From Actinomycetes bacterium (GTDB lineage: Bacteria > Actinomycetota > Acidimicrobiia > Acidimicrobiales > Bog-793), in the NCBI GenBank assembly GCA_021829645.1, contig JAKBPI010000002.1:19568-83567 (forward strand): a stretch of 64,000 nucleotides of DNA, read 5' to 3'. Every line of letters begins with the position of its first letter. Positions within the stretch are counted from its first letter, which is position 1. Below are positions 1 through 10,318 of this stretch, piece by piece. A program made the translations under genes and the position numbers. The notes beneath the pieces are model-generated. The model was not told the origin of the DNA. It saw only the letters and a program-made list of their open reading frames with translations, and searched no databases.

Positions 1-1
1 G

Positions 2-778
2 GAGGCAACACTTATGGTCTCTTCTTCTGTGGTAGGGGTAGCGCCGGTCGTTGCGCATTTGGATGCGGATGCTCTTGAGAGCAATATTTTTCTGCCTTCC
101 GGCGAAGAAAATCTTATAAGAGTAAGAGATGTTGTCAGCAGCGGAAGGGTAAAAGACGACAGTATAGTAATTGTTGATCCGGTACAAAAGGTAATCCTGC
201 CGGATAAAATGATCGGAGAAATTTGGATTCAGTCAGAAAGCGTTGCCGCCGGGTATTGGAACAGAAGTGAGGCCCGAAATGAAGATTTCTACTGCCGTCT
301 TGATTCAAGCGATACGCCGTATTTGCGGACCGGCGACATGGGTGTAGTGTCAGAAGGTGAGATCTACGTTATCGGCCGTTCCGGCGAAGTCATCATTCAA
401 CACGGTAGAAATATATATCCTTCTGACGTAGAAGAGCTTATTTTGACATCTGTCAGTTATGTCGACAGCAGGGCTACCGCCGCCATACAATTGCATGCGG
501 ATAACGATCGAGTCGTTGTCGTCCATGAGATATCAAAAAGTTTAAGTAATACAGAGTTTGTAAATATAGCTTGTAATATCAAAAATATTGCCTCACGTGA
601 CTTAGGCTTACACCTGGATGAAGTGATACTAGTGCCACTGGGTGCCATACCGAAAACAACAAGCGGTAAAATCCAGCGTAATAAATTAGCGCAAAATATT
701 ATTTCTAATAACTGTGAGATTCTTTACAGATTTAGATCGCTGCATAGATCGGGCCACGATGGCAGAGCTGCAAATTAA
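2..778 (+). CDS. Fatty acyl-AMP ligase (FAAL), C-terminal part; 5' end lies outside the window
   Basis: The frame is open upstream of the track's ATG and reads E-A-T-L-M-V-S, matching the FAAL/ANL motif (GLAEATL-V). Also RTGDMGVVSEGEIYVIGR, GRNIYPSDVEEL and KTTSGKIQR. Confidence 0.88.
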   Translation, partial: EATLMVSSSVVGVAPVVAHLDADALESNIFLPSGEENLIRVRDVVSSGRVKDDSIVIVDPVQKVILPDKMIGEIWIQSESVAAGYWNRSEARNEDFYCRLDSSDTPYLRTGDMGVVSEGEIYVIGRSGEVIIQHGRNIYPSDVEELILTSVSYVDSRATAAIQLHADNDRVVVVHEISKSLSNTEFVNIACNIKNIASRDLGLHLDEVILVPLGAIPKTTSGKIQRNKLAQNIISNNCEILYRFRSLHRSGHDGRAAN

Positions 779-2441
779 CTTATCGGCTGCGCATATATTG
801 GAAAAGTATCTAGGCGATCCTCGGGATGCCAAAAGTCGTATTTCGATAGAGTCGCTTCTCCTCTCCGATACGGAAGAAGAATTCCCGCAAAGTTCGGTTG
901 ATGTTTTGAATGATTGGGGAGTTGCTAAGTGGTTTGTTCCCAAAAGATTAGGGGGGGAATTGGTTTCTATGGCCGATTCTGCCCATGTCATGCGCGCTAT
1001 ATCCCGCAGAGACCTGACTCTGGCAATTGCTTATGGGAAAACGTACCTCGGGGCTGTGCCGGTATGGTTTTCAGGGACCCCCACCACACAAGTATCTTTG
1101 GCTGACTTTGTAATAGGCGGAGGCTCGGTTTGTCTTGCTTTGACTGAACGCGAACACGGAGCGGATCTTTTAAATATTGATACCAACGTCACAATGAGCG
1201 GTGCAAACTATATTATATCCGGTGAAAAGTGGCTTATAAATAACGCTTCCCGTGCGGGAAGAATTACGGTATTAGCAAGAGATATAGAAAAATCGGGACC
1301 TCGCTCGCTCTCTTTGTTCCATTTCTCCAAAGACATGATAGACGGCAATTGTAAAAGCCTTCCCAAGGAGCGCACTCTTGGAATTCGGGCAGCCGATATC
1401 AGCGGATTCAATTTGACAAACGCCATGGTAGGGAAAGATTCACTGCTGGGTGAAATGGGCGGAGGCTTTGAACTGATAATCAAGTCCTTACAGCTTACAA
1501 GAGTTTCTTGTTGTGCCTTATCTCTCGGCGCCGGTGATCATGCAGTTCGCATTGCCTTGTCATACATCAGAAATAGATATATTTATAACCGCTTTGCTAT
1601 AGATATCACTATGGTTCGCCGAAGACTCAGTCGCGCTATATTGATGGTGTTAATTGCCGATGCACTGTCAAATTGGGCATTTAAAGTTGCCGATTGCAGT
1701 CCTGAGCGGTTGGTTACGGCATCACCTGTGGCTAAAGTGATGGTTCCCTTCTTGATACAGCGTGCTATCGATGAATGTGAGTATGTTCTCGGGTCAAGAA
1801 GTTACATTATCAGTTCAGATATCACTGCTCCTTTCCAAAAAATCAATAGGGATCATAGATTAGTTGCTCTTTTTGACGGAAGTACAACCGTCAATTTACA
1901 ATCGCTGATAGTTCAATTCAGATCTCTTGCCATCGGCTTTGATAAACCGTATACCGAGTTCGAGCTCTTCTCCGAAAACCCAAGTATCGATTACGCTTTG
2001 GATGCTCTGCGTTTGATGCCCGGCACAAAAACGCCGGATCCGATTTGGAGCATTTATGCTGCAAGCTCACTGTCTCGGCTTCCGTCGGATATATGTGAAG
2101 CGCTCGTGCGGCTTCGGGCATTTACAGAAGCGCTACACCGGGATATGAAAGATCCCGCTTATGCTCACATACCTTCCGGTGTCAAATCCTTTAGTGTCGC
2201 ATGGCGCTATTGCTTAGCCTACAGTGCCGCTTCTCTTGTCCAGGCCATTTTGAATATGCCGGCATCACTGGATGCCTGGGGCGGTTCCGGCTGGGCTATT
2301 GCCGCCATAGATTTGTTGTGTAATTTTCATCGGAATTCTATTGATTCTTTGGAGATCGACTTAGTACCCCAACTCATAGATTGTCTGGATGGCAAGAGAC
2401 TTTTCTCTTTGGATCAAAGCGCGATCGTAGATTCGCTATGA
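759..2441 (+). CDS. Acyl-CoA dehydrogenase-like protein (ACAD 1)
   Basis: ACAD features: LTEREHGADLLNIDT, YIISGEKWLINNA, FDGSTTVNLQ. Start at 759 is more likely than 714; it overlaps the FAAL stop. Confidence 0.8.
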   Translation: MAELQINLSAAHILEKYLGDPRDAKSRISIESLLLSDTEEEFPQSSVDVLNDWGVAKWFVPKRLGGELVSMADSAHVMRAISRRDLTLAIAYGKTYLGAVPVWFSGTPTTQVSLADFVIGGGSVCLALTEREHGADLLNIDTNVTMSGANYIISGEKWLINNASRAGRITVLARDIEKSGPRSLSLFHFSKDMIDGNCKSLPKERTLGIRAADISGFNLTNAMVGKDSLLGEMGGGFELIIKSLQLTRVSCCALSLGAGDHAVRIALSYIRNRYIYNRFAIDITMVRRRLSRAILMVLIADALSNWAFKVADCSPERLVTASPVAKVMVPFLIQRAIDECEYVLGSRSYIISSDITAPFQKINRDHRLVALFDGSTTVNLQSLIVQFRSLAIGFDKPYTEFELFSENPSIDYALDALRLMPGTKTPDPIWSIYAASSLSRLPSDICEALVRLRAFTEALHRDMKDPAYAHIPSGVKSFSVAWRYCLAYSAASLVQAILNMPASLDAWGGSGWAIAAIDLLCNFHRNSIDSLEIDLVPQLIDCLDGKRLFSLDQSAIVDSL

Positions 2442-4186
2442 GTGTGATTGATGCCCGCTTGGCAGTGGAAGCAATGGATGCCCGGCTTGGCGATCCCTAT
2501 TCCCCGTCCAACGCGTGTTCGTGGGAGCAACTCTGTCGTAATGACGAGTCGGGAGAGCGACCTCATGATGCAGAAGCAATTTTAAAAGAGATTGGGGCAG
2601 GAGAAGCTTTTGTACCCTTTGAATTGAACGGCTCGCTTTTTCAACTCGACCACCTGGGTTCTTTGGTGAGAGCCGTGTTTCGTCGCGATCCTGCCTTGGG
2701 GTTGGGCTTTGGCGTAACATCACTAATGGCCGCGGCCACGATATGGACCGCCGGTACGACAGAGCAAAAAGAAAGGGCTGCCAAACTTTTAATCGATGGG
2801 GGTCAGATAGCTGTGGCGTTTCATGAATTATCACACGGCAATGATTTTGGCGCAAATGAAGTAAGGGCCCTGTCGAGTGAATCCGGTTTTCGCCTTACCG
2901 GAAATAAAGCATTTATCAACAATGCAGATCGTGCCGAACTTATAGTCATACACGCCAGGACGTCGGAAACTCCTGTAGGTCACTCTCTTTTTCTCTTGGA
3001 CCGCACCAAGCTGAGTCTGCCGCCCTCCGATTACTGCAATACCGTCGGTGTGCACGGATGTCGCTTGTCAAATATATCCTTGGAAGATACAGCGGTAACA
3101 GGCTCGGCATTGATAGGTCCTTTGGGTATGGGCAATTCCGTTGCTTTGCGTGCATTTCAGGTTACCAGGGCCTGTTTACCATCCATGGCCATAGGGGCAG
3201 TAGATACGGCTTTGCGGACTACTGCTGAATTTGCCGTGGACCGACGTCTGTATGGCTTCAGTGTCGCGGAGTTGCCGTATGTGCAACAGTCTTTAGCGGG
3301 AGTATTTGCCGATTTGGTTGCATCCGATATTTTTTCTTCTACTGCGGCAAGGTTATTGCATATTGAACCAAATCAGGGGAGTCTCTATTCCGCTGCGGTT
3401 AAGTTTTTGGTGCCGGAAATTCTGCGTGAAGATATTAATATCTTGGCAGATGTATTGGGCGCGCGGTTTTACTTGCGCAACGGGAAACATTCGATTTTCC
3501 AGAAAATTATGAGGGATTTTCCGGCGTTGGTAATAGGACATGCCGCTCAGGATGTCTGTGAAGCTACGCTTAGGGCACAATTGCCCGTGGGGGTAAGAAT
3601 AGAGGATAAGCCGGATGAAGAATTACAAAGAGCCATATTTGATTGGAATGTTCCTTTAGGACCATTTGATTGGACAGCGCTCCAATTGGGCGCATCCGGC
3701 AAGTCGGCCCTTTTTACGGCTTTATATACCGGTATCGAAAATCATACGTCTGTTGACAGAGAGTTAAGAGCTATTTTTGACGAGCTATTAGACCTATCCA
3801 TTTGGTTGAGAAGTACTGTTATGCAAATGTCACCGAGAGAGCGTGGCCTCAACGGATCGGCGTTGTCAAGTAAAGCCACTAAAGTATACGCACGTCTTTT
3901 AGCTGCATCTGCATGCATTAATCGCAGTAATGTATGCAGGAGCGGAACCCAGGATCCCGGCAGCGGTCTGATTTCATCCGATGCTTGGTTGAAAATAGCA
4001 TTATATGGAATTTTGGGGTATAAAAGATTTTTGCATACCGATTTAGTTGAGCAACTAAATCCAATTTGCTATGGAGAAATATACGAAGAGCTACTAAGTA
4101 GGCTATCGTTGAACACTACTTTTGACTCTCTTGCAACTAGTATGTTACCTATATATAGTAATATCAATAATAAAATTAGAGTATAA
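2438..4186 (+). CDS. Acyl-CoA dehydrogenase-like protein (ACAD 2), paralogous to the upstream gene
   Basis: AFHELSHGNDFGANEV, FRLTGNKAFINNADRAEL. ATGA overlap with ACAD 1. Confidence 0.78.
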   Translation: MSVIDARLAVEAMDARLGDPYSPSNACSWEQLCRNDESGERPHDAEAILKEIGAGEAFVPFELNGSLFQLDHLGSLVRAVFRRDPALGLGFGVTSLMAAATIWTAGTTEQKERAAKLLIDGGQIAVAFHELSHGNDFGANEVRALSSESGFRLTGNKAFINNADRAELIVIHARTSETPVGHSLFLLDRTKLSLPPSDYCNTVGVHGCRLSNISLEDTAVTGSALIGPLGMGNSVALRAFQVTRACLPSMAIGAVDTALRTTAEFAVDRRLYGFSVAELPYVQQSLAGVFADLVASDIFSSTAARLLHIEPNQGSLYSAAVKFLVPEILREDINILADVLGARFYLRNGKHSIFQKIMRDFPALVIGHAAQDVCEATLRAQLPVGVRIEDKPDEELQRAIFDWNVPLGPFDWTALQLGASGKSALFTALYTGIENHTSVDRELRAIFDELLDLSIWLRSTVMQMSPRERGLNGSALSSKATKVYARLLAASACINRSNVCRSGTQDPGSGLISSDAWLKIALYGILGYKRFLHTDLVEQLNPICYGEIYEELLSRLSLNTTFDSLATSMLPIYSNINNKIRV

Positions 4187-4206
4187 AATTATTTAGGAGA
4201 TATAAA

Positions 4207-4452
4207 TTGACAGAAGAAATTATATCTACATGGATAGTAGAGACAATAGCATCCTATCTTGATATCCCAATTTCCGAGATTGACGCACTCCAGCCGCTTG
4301 CCAATTATGGGATAGATTCTGTACATGCTTTGAGTCTTTGCGGTGATATCGAAGATAAATTTGGCTTCTATGTAGACCCAACCCTGGCATGGGATTATCC
4401 AACCCCCAATGCTATAGCATCTTTTATAGCTAGCCGGTTGTCGAGTCGCTAG
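4207..4452 (+). CDS. Acyl carrier protein
   Basis: 81 aa with phosphopantetheine site YGIDSVHAL; TTG start. Confidence 0.9.
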   Translation: MTEEIISTWIVETIASYLDIPISEIDALQPLANYGIDSVHALSLCGDIEDKFGFYVDPTLAWDYPTPNAIASFIASRLSSR

Positions 4453-4459
4453 GAGATAT

Positions 4460-7400
4460 ATGAAGCAAGCTATAGCCGTTATAGGAATAGATTGCTGTTT
4501 CCCCGGAGTATCCGGTCCAAGGCAATATTGGCGCATGCTCCTCGAAGGGAGAGTGCATAATTTCGTTTCTCGTAGCAGTGTCGACTCATCCAAAGAGCAT
4601 GAAAGATGTAAGCACGGTGAGGCAACTTTGGATGATGCCGATCTGTTTAATCCGGAATATTTCGGGATTTCATCCAATGAAGCCGCTTTGATGGATCCGC
4701 AACAGCGGTTGATATTGATGTCTGCATGGAGAGCCATTGAAGACTCTTCCCACAGTCCGCGTCGAATGTCCGGCACCCGTACGGGAGTATACGTAGGGCT
4801 CATGAGCAGTGAGTGGACCGCTTGGCATACGTGTCATCCGGAATTTGTGTCTACTCTCTCCGGCTCAGGAAGCGGTTTTTGCATGGTGGCCAATCGCGTT
4901 TCTTATTGCCTTAATTTCACCGGCCCGAGTCTTGCCATAGATACGGCATGCTCTTCGTCTCTGACGGCCTTGCATTATGCATATCGTGATTTACAAGCCG
5001 GTGAATGTGATTATGCATTGGTCGGCGGAGTGAACCTTTTGCTTGGGGAAGGACTCGGCGCTTTTTATCATGCTGCCGGGCTGTCTTCGGCTAAAGGCAT
5101 GTGTCGACCTTTCAGCAGCGAAGCTGACGGCATTTCGCGCAGCGAAGGCGTTGCTACCGTCTTTTTGCGACGCTTCGACGATGCACTGGCCGAAAATGAC
5201 CCAATTTACTGCCGGATATTGGGAAGTGCCGTCAACCATAACGGAAGGTCAAACGGTATCACGGCTCCCAATAGATGGGCGCAAGTAAGAGTCATGGAGG
5301 ACGCCTATAAAATGGCCGGGATAGATCCCGGTGACGTTGCTTTTTTGGAGGCGCACGGGACCGGTACACGGTTAGGCGATCTCATAGAACTGAATGCACT
5401 CTCAGATGTGCATAATGAGAAGACGCGAAGTCACTCGCTGCCAATCAGCTCCGTTAAGGGTAATTTCGGTCACGCTGAAGGAGCAGCCGGCATAGCAGGT
5501 TTTATAAAAGCAGCGCTTACCGTATCCAATCGCGTATTGCCGCCTGTACCTTGCGCAGAAGACGAAATTTTTTCTCTTGGAGCCACTAAATCATTTTTAG
5601 AGATACCAAAGTATCCAAAGAAATTTTCAGAGGATAAAGTAATAGGTTCTGTCAGCAGTTTTGGCCTTGGCGGGAGCAACGTTCATATCGTGGTTGCCGG
5701 GTATAATGACTTTGGAATCAAGTCAAGTCGGCCAATTCCGCGTACGGAAATATATGTGATTTCTGCTCCCAGCGAGGCTGGGCTCAGGGAAACAATAGCG
5801 AAAGAGGCTTCTCTCCTGGCGCGTTCTTCATCCGGAACCTCGGATCTCGGATGGACAAGTCAATGTACGGATGCCGGGTGGCAATACAGATGCGCTGTTG
5901 CGGGTAAGACAAACCGAGAAATAGCCGGAAAGCTCACGGACAGAGCAAATGACCCCGGCTCTATAAAGGTCGGTAATCTTCAAAGTTCCAATATCGCTTT
6001 TATGCTGCCCGGCCAAGGCGATGAGTACGAGGGTATGGCGGCGCAGCTTTGTGATGAATGGCCTATATTTGCAGAGCACCATCGTATGGCATTGCAAGCT
6101 TTGGATAAAGCATCCCAAGGGATGGAATTGACGGACCCGGACAGTACATGGCCTACGCAATCATCTCTGTTTGCTTTGGAGTACGCCTTAGGCTCAAGTC
6201 TGATGGATGCGGGGATCATACCCGCCCTTTTCTTCGGACATAGCTTAGGAGAAATAGCAGCCGCAGTGTTGGCAAAACTCATAGATTTAGATGTCGCTGC
6301 CTCTATAGTCGCTAAACGATCTGTTTATATGGACAGAGCTCCCGCAGATGGTGCCATGCTGGCAGTTCACGCTTCATACGATGCGGTATCTGCATATTTG
6401 GAAGATATACAGGGCGTCTCTTTTGCCGCTTACAATGCTTTGTCTCAGGTAGTTTTATCCGGAGACCGCGAAGCTGTATGCGATATTGAAAATCGTCTTA
6501 AAACTGCAGGCATAAGAAGTACTCTTTTGAGAACACACAGGGCATTTCACAGTCTTCATATGACGCAAGCGGCATCGGATTTGTTGGAAAGTCTGAGTGA
6601 CATAGATACCAAAGAAGAACAAGTATCATCGGATTTTTCCTCGATATTACTCTCAACCGTGAACGGTATGGCAGTTACGGGAAAACTTCCACTTTCGCAT
6701 TGGTCTGACCAGTTAGTCAAACCGGTAGTGTTCAAGGATGTCGTAAAGTTAGCATCGGACATGTCAATAACACACTTTCTTGAGATAGGGCCACGCTCTA
6801 CGCTGAGTACGCTTGTAAAAAAAATAGATCCTTCGGCAACAACCGTAAATTTCAGTGAACAGGGAAAGATAAGCATGGACAGCCTGCAATCAGGGATAGC
6901 TCGCTTGTATGAAATGGGTGTGATGCCCAATTGGGAATTGTTTGCTCGCGGGCGACGTGCGGTTCGTCTTCACGGCACCAGATCTGATTTTTTACCGCTT
7001 CAACACTATCCTTTGCAACGCTTTGTGACTCATGCCGAGGCTTTAGTTGATACGAACCGCGGTAATCAATGTCAAGGCGAAGTCGGACAACAAGAGAAGG
7101 CAGAAACCTTTTTTGCAAATAGTATGCCAGTTATAACTGATGAAAGAAAAGATTTTGAAACCGAAAGTGTGGCGATAGATAAGGCAGAGTACTCCGCTGC
7201 GGAGGTATCGGAGATACTTGTATCGTGCTTGAAGTCCAGTTCGCCGATCCCGATGGAGAATATAGGCAGCAATGTTCTGATATCTGAGGAGTTGGGTCTC
7301 GATTCCGTTGCTCTTATGTACCTAAAGGAGTTGCTTGCGGAGCGCATACCGGAATTGGGCGACATTGTATTTGTGGAATTATTGCCCCATTTGACAACGG

Positions 7401-7483
7401 TGGGAGAGTGCGCCAATTACCTTGCGGAACGGCTTAGGAAAAATAATGAAAGCCTGTCGTTGAGAGGAGTAGCCGATGTTTAA
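4460..7483 (+). CDS. Type I PKS, one non-reducing module: KS-AT-ACP
   Basis: KS: DTACSSSLTALH, EAHGTGTRLGD, KGNFGHAEGAAG. AT: GHSLGE and RAFHS. C-terminal ACP: LGLDSVALMYL. No KR/DH/ER motifs visible between AT and ACP. Confidence 0.92.
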   Translation: MKQAIAVIGIDCCFPGVSGPRQYWRMLLEGRVHNFVSRSSVDSSKEHERCKHGEATLDDADLFNPEYFGISSNEAALMDPQQRLILMSAWRAIEDSSHSPRRMSGTRTGVYVGLMSSEWTAWHTCHPEFVSTLSGSGSGFCMVANRVSYCLNFTGPSLAIDTACSSSLTALHYAYRDLQAGECDYALVGGVNLLLGEGLGAFYHAAGLSSAKGMCRPFSSEADGISRSEGVATVFLRRFDDALAENDPIYCRILGSAVNHNGRSNGITAPNRWAQVRVMEDAYKMAGIDPGDVAFLEAHGTGTRLGDLIELNALSDVHNEKTRSHSLPISSVKGNFGHAEGAAGIAGFIKAALTVSNRVLPPVPCAEDEIFSLGATKSFLEIPKYPKKFSEDKVIGSVSSFGLGGSNVHIVVAGYNDFGIKSSRPIPRTEIYVISAPSEAGLRETIAKEASLLARSSSGTSDLGWTSQCTDAGWQYRCAVAGKTNREIAGKLTDRANDPGSIKVGNLQSSNIAFMLPGQGDEYEGMAAQLCDEWPIFAEHHRMALQALDKASQGMELTDPDSTWPTQSSLFALEYALGSSLMDAGIIPALFFGHSLGEIAAAVLAKLIDLDVAASIVAKRSVYMDRAPADGAMLAVHASYDAVSAYLEDIQGVSFAAYNALSQVVLSGDREAVCDIENRLKTAGIRSTLLRTHRAFHSLHMTQAASDLLESLSDIDTKEEQVSSDFSSILLSTVNGMAVTGKLPLSHWSDQLVKPVVFKDVVKLASDMSITHFLEIGPRSTLSTLVKKIDPSATTVNFSEQGKISMDSLQSGIARLYEMGVMPNWELFARGRRAVRLHGTRSDFLPLQHYPLQRFVTHAEALVDTNRGNQCQGEVGQQEKAETFFANSMPVITDERKDFETESVAIDKAEYSAAEVSEILVSCLKSSSPIPMENIGSNVLISEELGLDSVALMYLKELLAERIPELGDIVFVELLPHLTTVGECANYLAERLRKNNESLSLRGVADV

Positions 7484-8489
7484 ACCTCGCATAGCCGGAA
7501 CGGGAGAATACCTTCCCGGATTACCTGTTACAAATATGGAATTGGAACAGTGCTGGGGGTTGCCCGCCGAATGGACAGAACACTTTGTCGGCACCAAAAC
7601 ACGTCATTTTTGCATGGATATATCCACCGGAAAAGTGATTGAAGATATTCTCAGTATATCCATAGAAGCAGCCAATTCGGCTCTTGTAAACGCACAAATG
7701 GAGCCGTATGGAATAGAGGCAATAGTTCTTTCAACAGCAACTCCCAAATATCTTATGCCAACAGTGGCAACCGAGTTAGCCGATGCTTTGGGAATTGTGG
7801 GAATTCCCATTCTGCAAGTCCAATCAGGATGTGCCGGATCGATTCAGGCTTTACAAATCGCCAGTGATATGCTTCTGGCTAAAAGAGCATCCTCTGTTTT
7901 GGTCGTCGGTGCCGATGTGTGCACAAAGCACTATATACATAACAGAGATTTTTCGTCTGTTTCGCAAAGCGAGTTGGTCAATTACGTATTATTCGGCGAC
8001 GGAGCCGGAGCTCTTGTCTTGACGGACGACGATGCGCCGGGATGTCGCATTCCGCTTCTTTCGCATCGCTTTGTGGGTTTAGGACGCCCTCCGGGGCAGC
8101 TGATCGACTGGTTTGGGCTGGGAGATCGCCTGGAAGACAGAGTTGCTCTAAAAGAAGATTATAAAGCTATCGAAAAAAATGTCCCCATCTTGGCTAAAGA
8201 AGCCCTTTTGTATGGGTTGGACTGTCTGTCATGGGATTCTCAAGAGATAAGCCATATTTTTCCTCCGCAATTATCAGGTCTCATGACACAACGCATCCTG
8301 ACCTCTTTTGAATTGGGTGCTGCCATAGACGTTAGCTGTGTTGCCGATACGGGCAATTGCGGTAATGCTCTTCCGTTTTTGCAGGTTCACAGGGCGCTGG
8401 AATCGATGACGGACGGATCTCGCGGGATTGGTGTAGCGATCGAATCCAGTAAGTGGATTCAAGCTGTATTTGCTTTGGAGGTGGATTGA
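7476..8489 (+). CDS. 3-oxoacyl-ACP synthase III (KASIII)-like, tetronate type (RkD/Agg1-like)
   Basis: Catalytic Cys in QVQSGCAGSIQAL; YVLFGDGAGALVL; GNCGNALPF. Located directly before an FkbH-like gene. Confidence 0.85.
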   Translation: MFKPRIAGTGEYLPGLPVTNMELEQCWGLPAEWTEHFVGTKTRHFCMDISTGKVIEDILSISIEAANSALVNAQMEPYGIEAIVLSTATPKYLMPTVATELADALGIVGIPILQVQSGCAGSIQALQIASDMLLAKRASSVLVVGADVCTKHYIHNRDFSSVSQSELVNYVLFGDGAGALVLTDDDAPGCRIPLLSHRFVGLGRPPGQLIDWFGLGDRLEDRVALKEDYKAIEKNVPILAKEALLYGLDCLSWDSQEISHIFPPQLSGLMTQRILTSFELGAAIDVSCVADTGNCGNALPFLQVHRALESMTDGSRGIGVAIESSKWIQAVFALEVD

Positions 8490-10318
8490 TGCTTACGGAC
8501 CCTATCGCTTTGTTGGAGTCTAAATCAAATTGGGCAGAACTGCAAAATTGGCTTCTGAGCCTTGACGAAACAGACCTGGTACGTGTAGGACGTCTGCTGC
8601 GTTCAAAGGGTTTAGAGGCTGTCACGGGATCGGAAAAAGCAAAAAGCGTGCAAATCGCACTTACGGCTTCTTTTAATCCCAAACTGGCCATTGACGCATT
8701 TGTCGGAGCATTCAGTGCCCGCGGTATGAACCCTCTGCTGTCTGCCGGCGATTATGGTCAGTATCTATTTGATGTGGGCAATCCGGGAAGCACTATATAT
8801 CAAAATGAAACGACGGCGCTAATTTGCATCCTGGGTATAGATGCAATCTTCTCACGTTTGCCGAGTCCGTTTGTCTTGCAAGACGTACTGTCTTGCTTGG
8901 AAGTACTTTTTGAAGATATCGTATCAATGATAGAGAGACACAACTCTCATTTAAAGTCCCTGCTTGTCATCTCTCTTCCGCCCGAGGATTTGCGTTTTAC
9001 AAAGCAACTGATTTCCACGACAGATCGCGGAAAAGCCAACGCTGCTTTATATCAATTGTATGCAGATGTATATAAATTCATATCGGGGATGGATAATATA
9101 AACGTCATTATTCCGCCTGCTTTGCGACGGACGGAGGTTATTCAAGAGTCAGAACGCTTTACATATGCCAGAATGCCGCTTAGCGATGCCCAACTTGTAG
9201 AAATAGCTTTTGAATCAGCAACTATGGTATCGGCCAATATGGGAGCCTCACATAAGGCGTTAGGAGTCGACTTGGACGGGACTCTGTGGTCCGGCATTGT
9301 GGGTGAGGGCGGAGCGGAGTCTCTGGACGCAGGAATCAGCTTACGGGGAGCGGGACACTCCCGGGTACAGTCGCTTCTGAAGCAATTTGAAACTCAAGGA
9401 ATTGTATTAGCTGTCTTGACGAAAAATGATTTGGATAATGCCATATCCGGTATTAAATATGCTCCGGGAATGGTTTTGACGGAAAAAGATTTTGTTGCCA
9501 TCGAAGCAAGCTGGGACCCCAAAGAATGGTCTTTGGAAAAGGTAGCGGGTTCTCTCAATATTGCGGCGGAAGCCTTTGTTTTTTTGGATGATCATGTTGC
9601 CGAGCGCGGTTCGATGTGTGAACGCTATCCGGGAGTTGCGGTTCCGGACTTATCCGGCGATCCGGCTACATTTGCCGATCATGTAATTTTGCATGACCCT
9701 TTTGCCACAGTGTCGATTACATCCGAAGACATAAAGCGCACGTCTATGTATAGGGCAGAATCCGAGCGCCATGCCGTTGCCAATTCTATGTATGATAAAA
9801 AAGAATTTCTTTCATCTTTGGCAATCAAAGTCTTTATTCGTGATGCAATACAATCAGATATAGCAAGGTTGTCGCAGTTATCTCTTAGAACTAACCAGTT
9901 TCACTCTGCAATGTTGCGAATGGATGCAACAGAGCTGGCCGAGTGGTTAGCCCAAGGAAAAAGAAAATTAATAGGTGTTGAGGCCGATGACCGCTTCGGT
10001 AGCTATGGCATGGTCGGAATGATGATGCTTGAAGAACGAAAAGACTGCTTTCGGATATCTAACATGATTCTCAGCTGCAGAGTTTTTTCTCGGGGTCTTG
10101 AAGAAGCCATGCTATCTGCTGCTATCAATTATGCACTCCGGCACGACTACGCGTGCATTGAGGCTATATTCGTAGAAACAGCCAGAAATGCACGTGTGAA
10201 AGAGCTTTTTATCGCACATAACTTTCAAGAGAGTAAATCTTCTGCCTCTCTTTTCTTGCTGTCCGATCCCTTAGAACAATCTTTCTTTGAGTATCTGGAT
10301 GTAAAAGTGGAAATATGA
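8489..10318 (+). CDS. FkbH-like HAD protein, putative glyceryl-ACP synthase
   Basis: LGVDLDGTLWSGIVGEGG, VFLDDHVAERGSM, C-terminal GNAT-like region. The preferred ATG at 8489 overlaps the KASIII stop (TGATG). Confidence 0.88.
   Translation: MLTDPIALLESKSNWAELQNWLLSLDETDLVRVGRLLRSKGLEAVTGSEKAKSVQIALTASFNPKLAIDAFVGAFSARGMNPLLSAGDYGQYLFDVGNPGSTIYQNETTALICILGIDAIFSRLPSPFVLQDVLSCLEVLFEDIVSMIERHNSHLKSLLVISLPPEDLRFTKQLISTTDRGKANAALYQLYADVYKFISGMDNINVIIPPALRRTEVIQESERFTYARMPLSDAQLVEIAFESATMVSANMGASHKALGVDLDGTLWSGIVGEGGAESLDAGISLRGAGHSRVQSLLKQFETQGIVLAVLTKNDLDNAISGIKYAPGMVLTEKDFVAIEASWDPKEWSLEKVAGSLNIAAEAFVFLDDHVAERGSMCERYPGVAVPDLSGDPATFADHVILHDPFATVSITSEDIKRTSMYRAESERHAVANSMYDKKEFLSSLAIKVFIRDAIQSDIARLSQLSLRTNQFHSAMLRMDATELAEWLAQGKRKLIGVEADDRFGSYGMVGMMMLEERKDCFRISNMILSCRVFSRGLEEAMLSAAINYALRHDYACIEAIFVETARNARVKELFIAHNFQESKSSASLFLLSDPLEQSFFEYLDVKVEI

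Noticed and set aside
5828-6282. Antisense ORFs inside the PKS and other long genes
   Set aside because: Shadow frames opposite strongly supported coding sequence; no domain signal.
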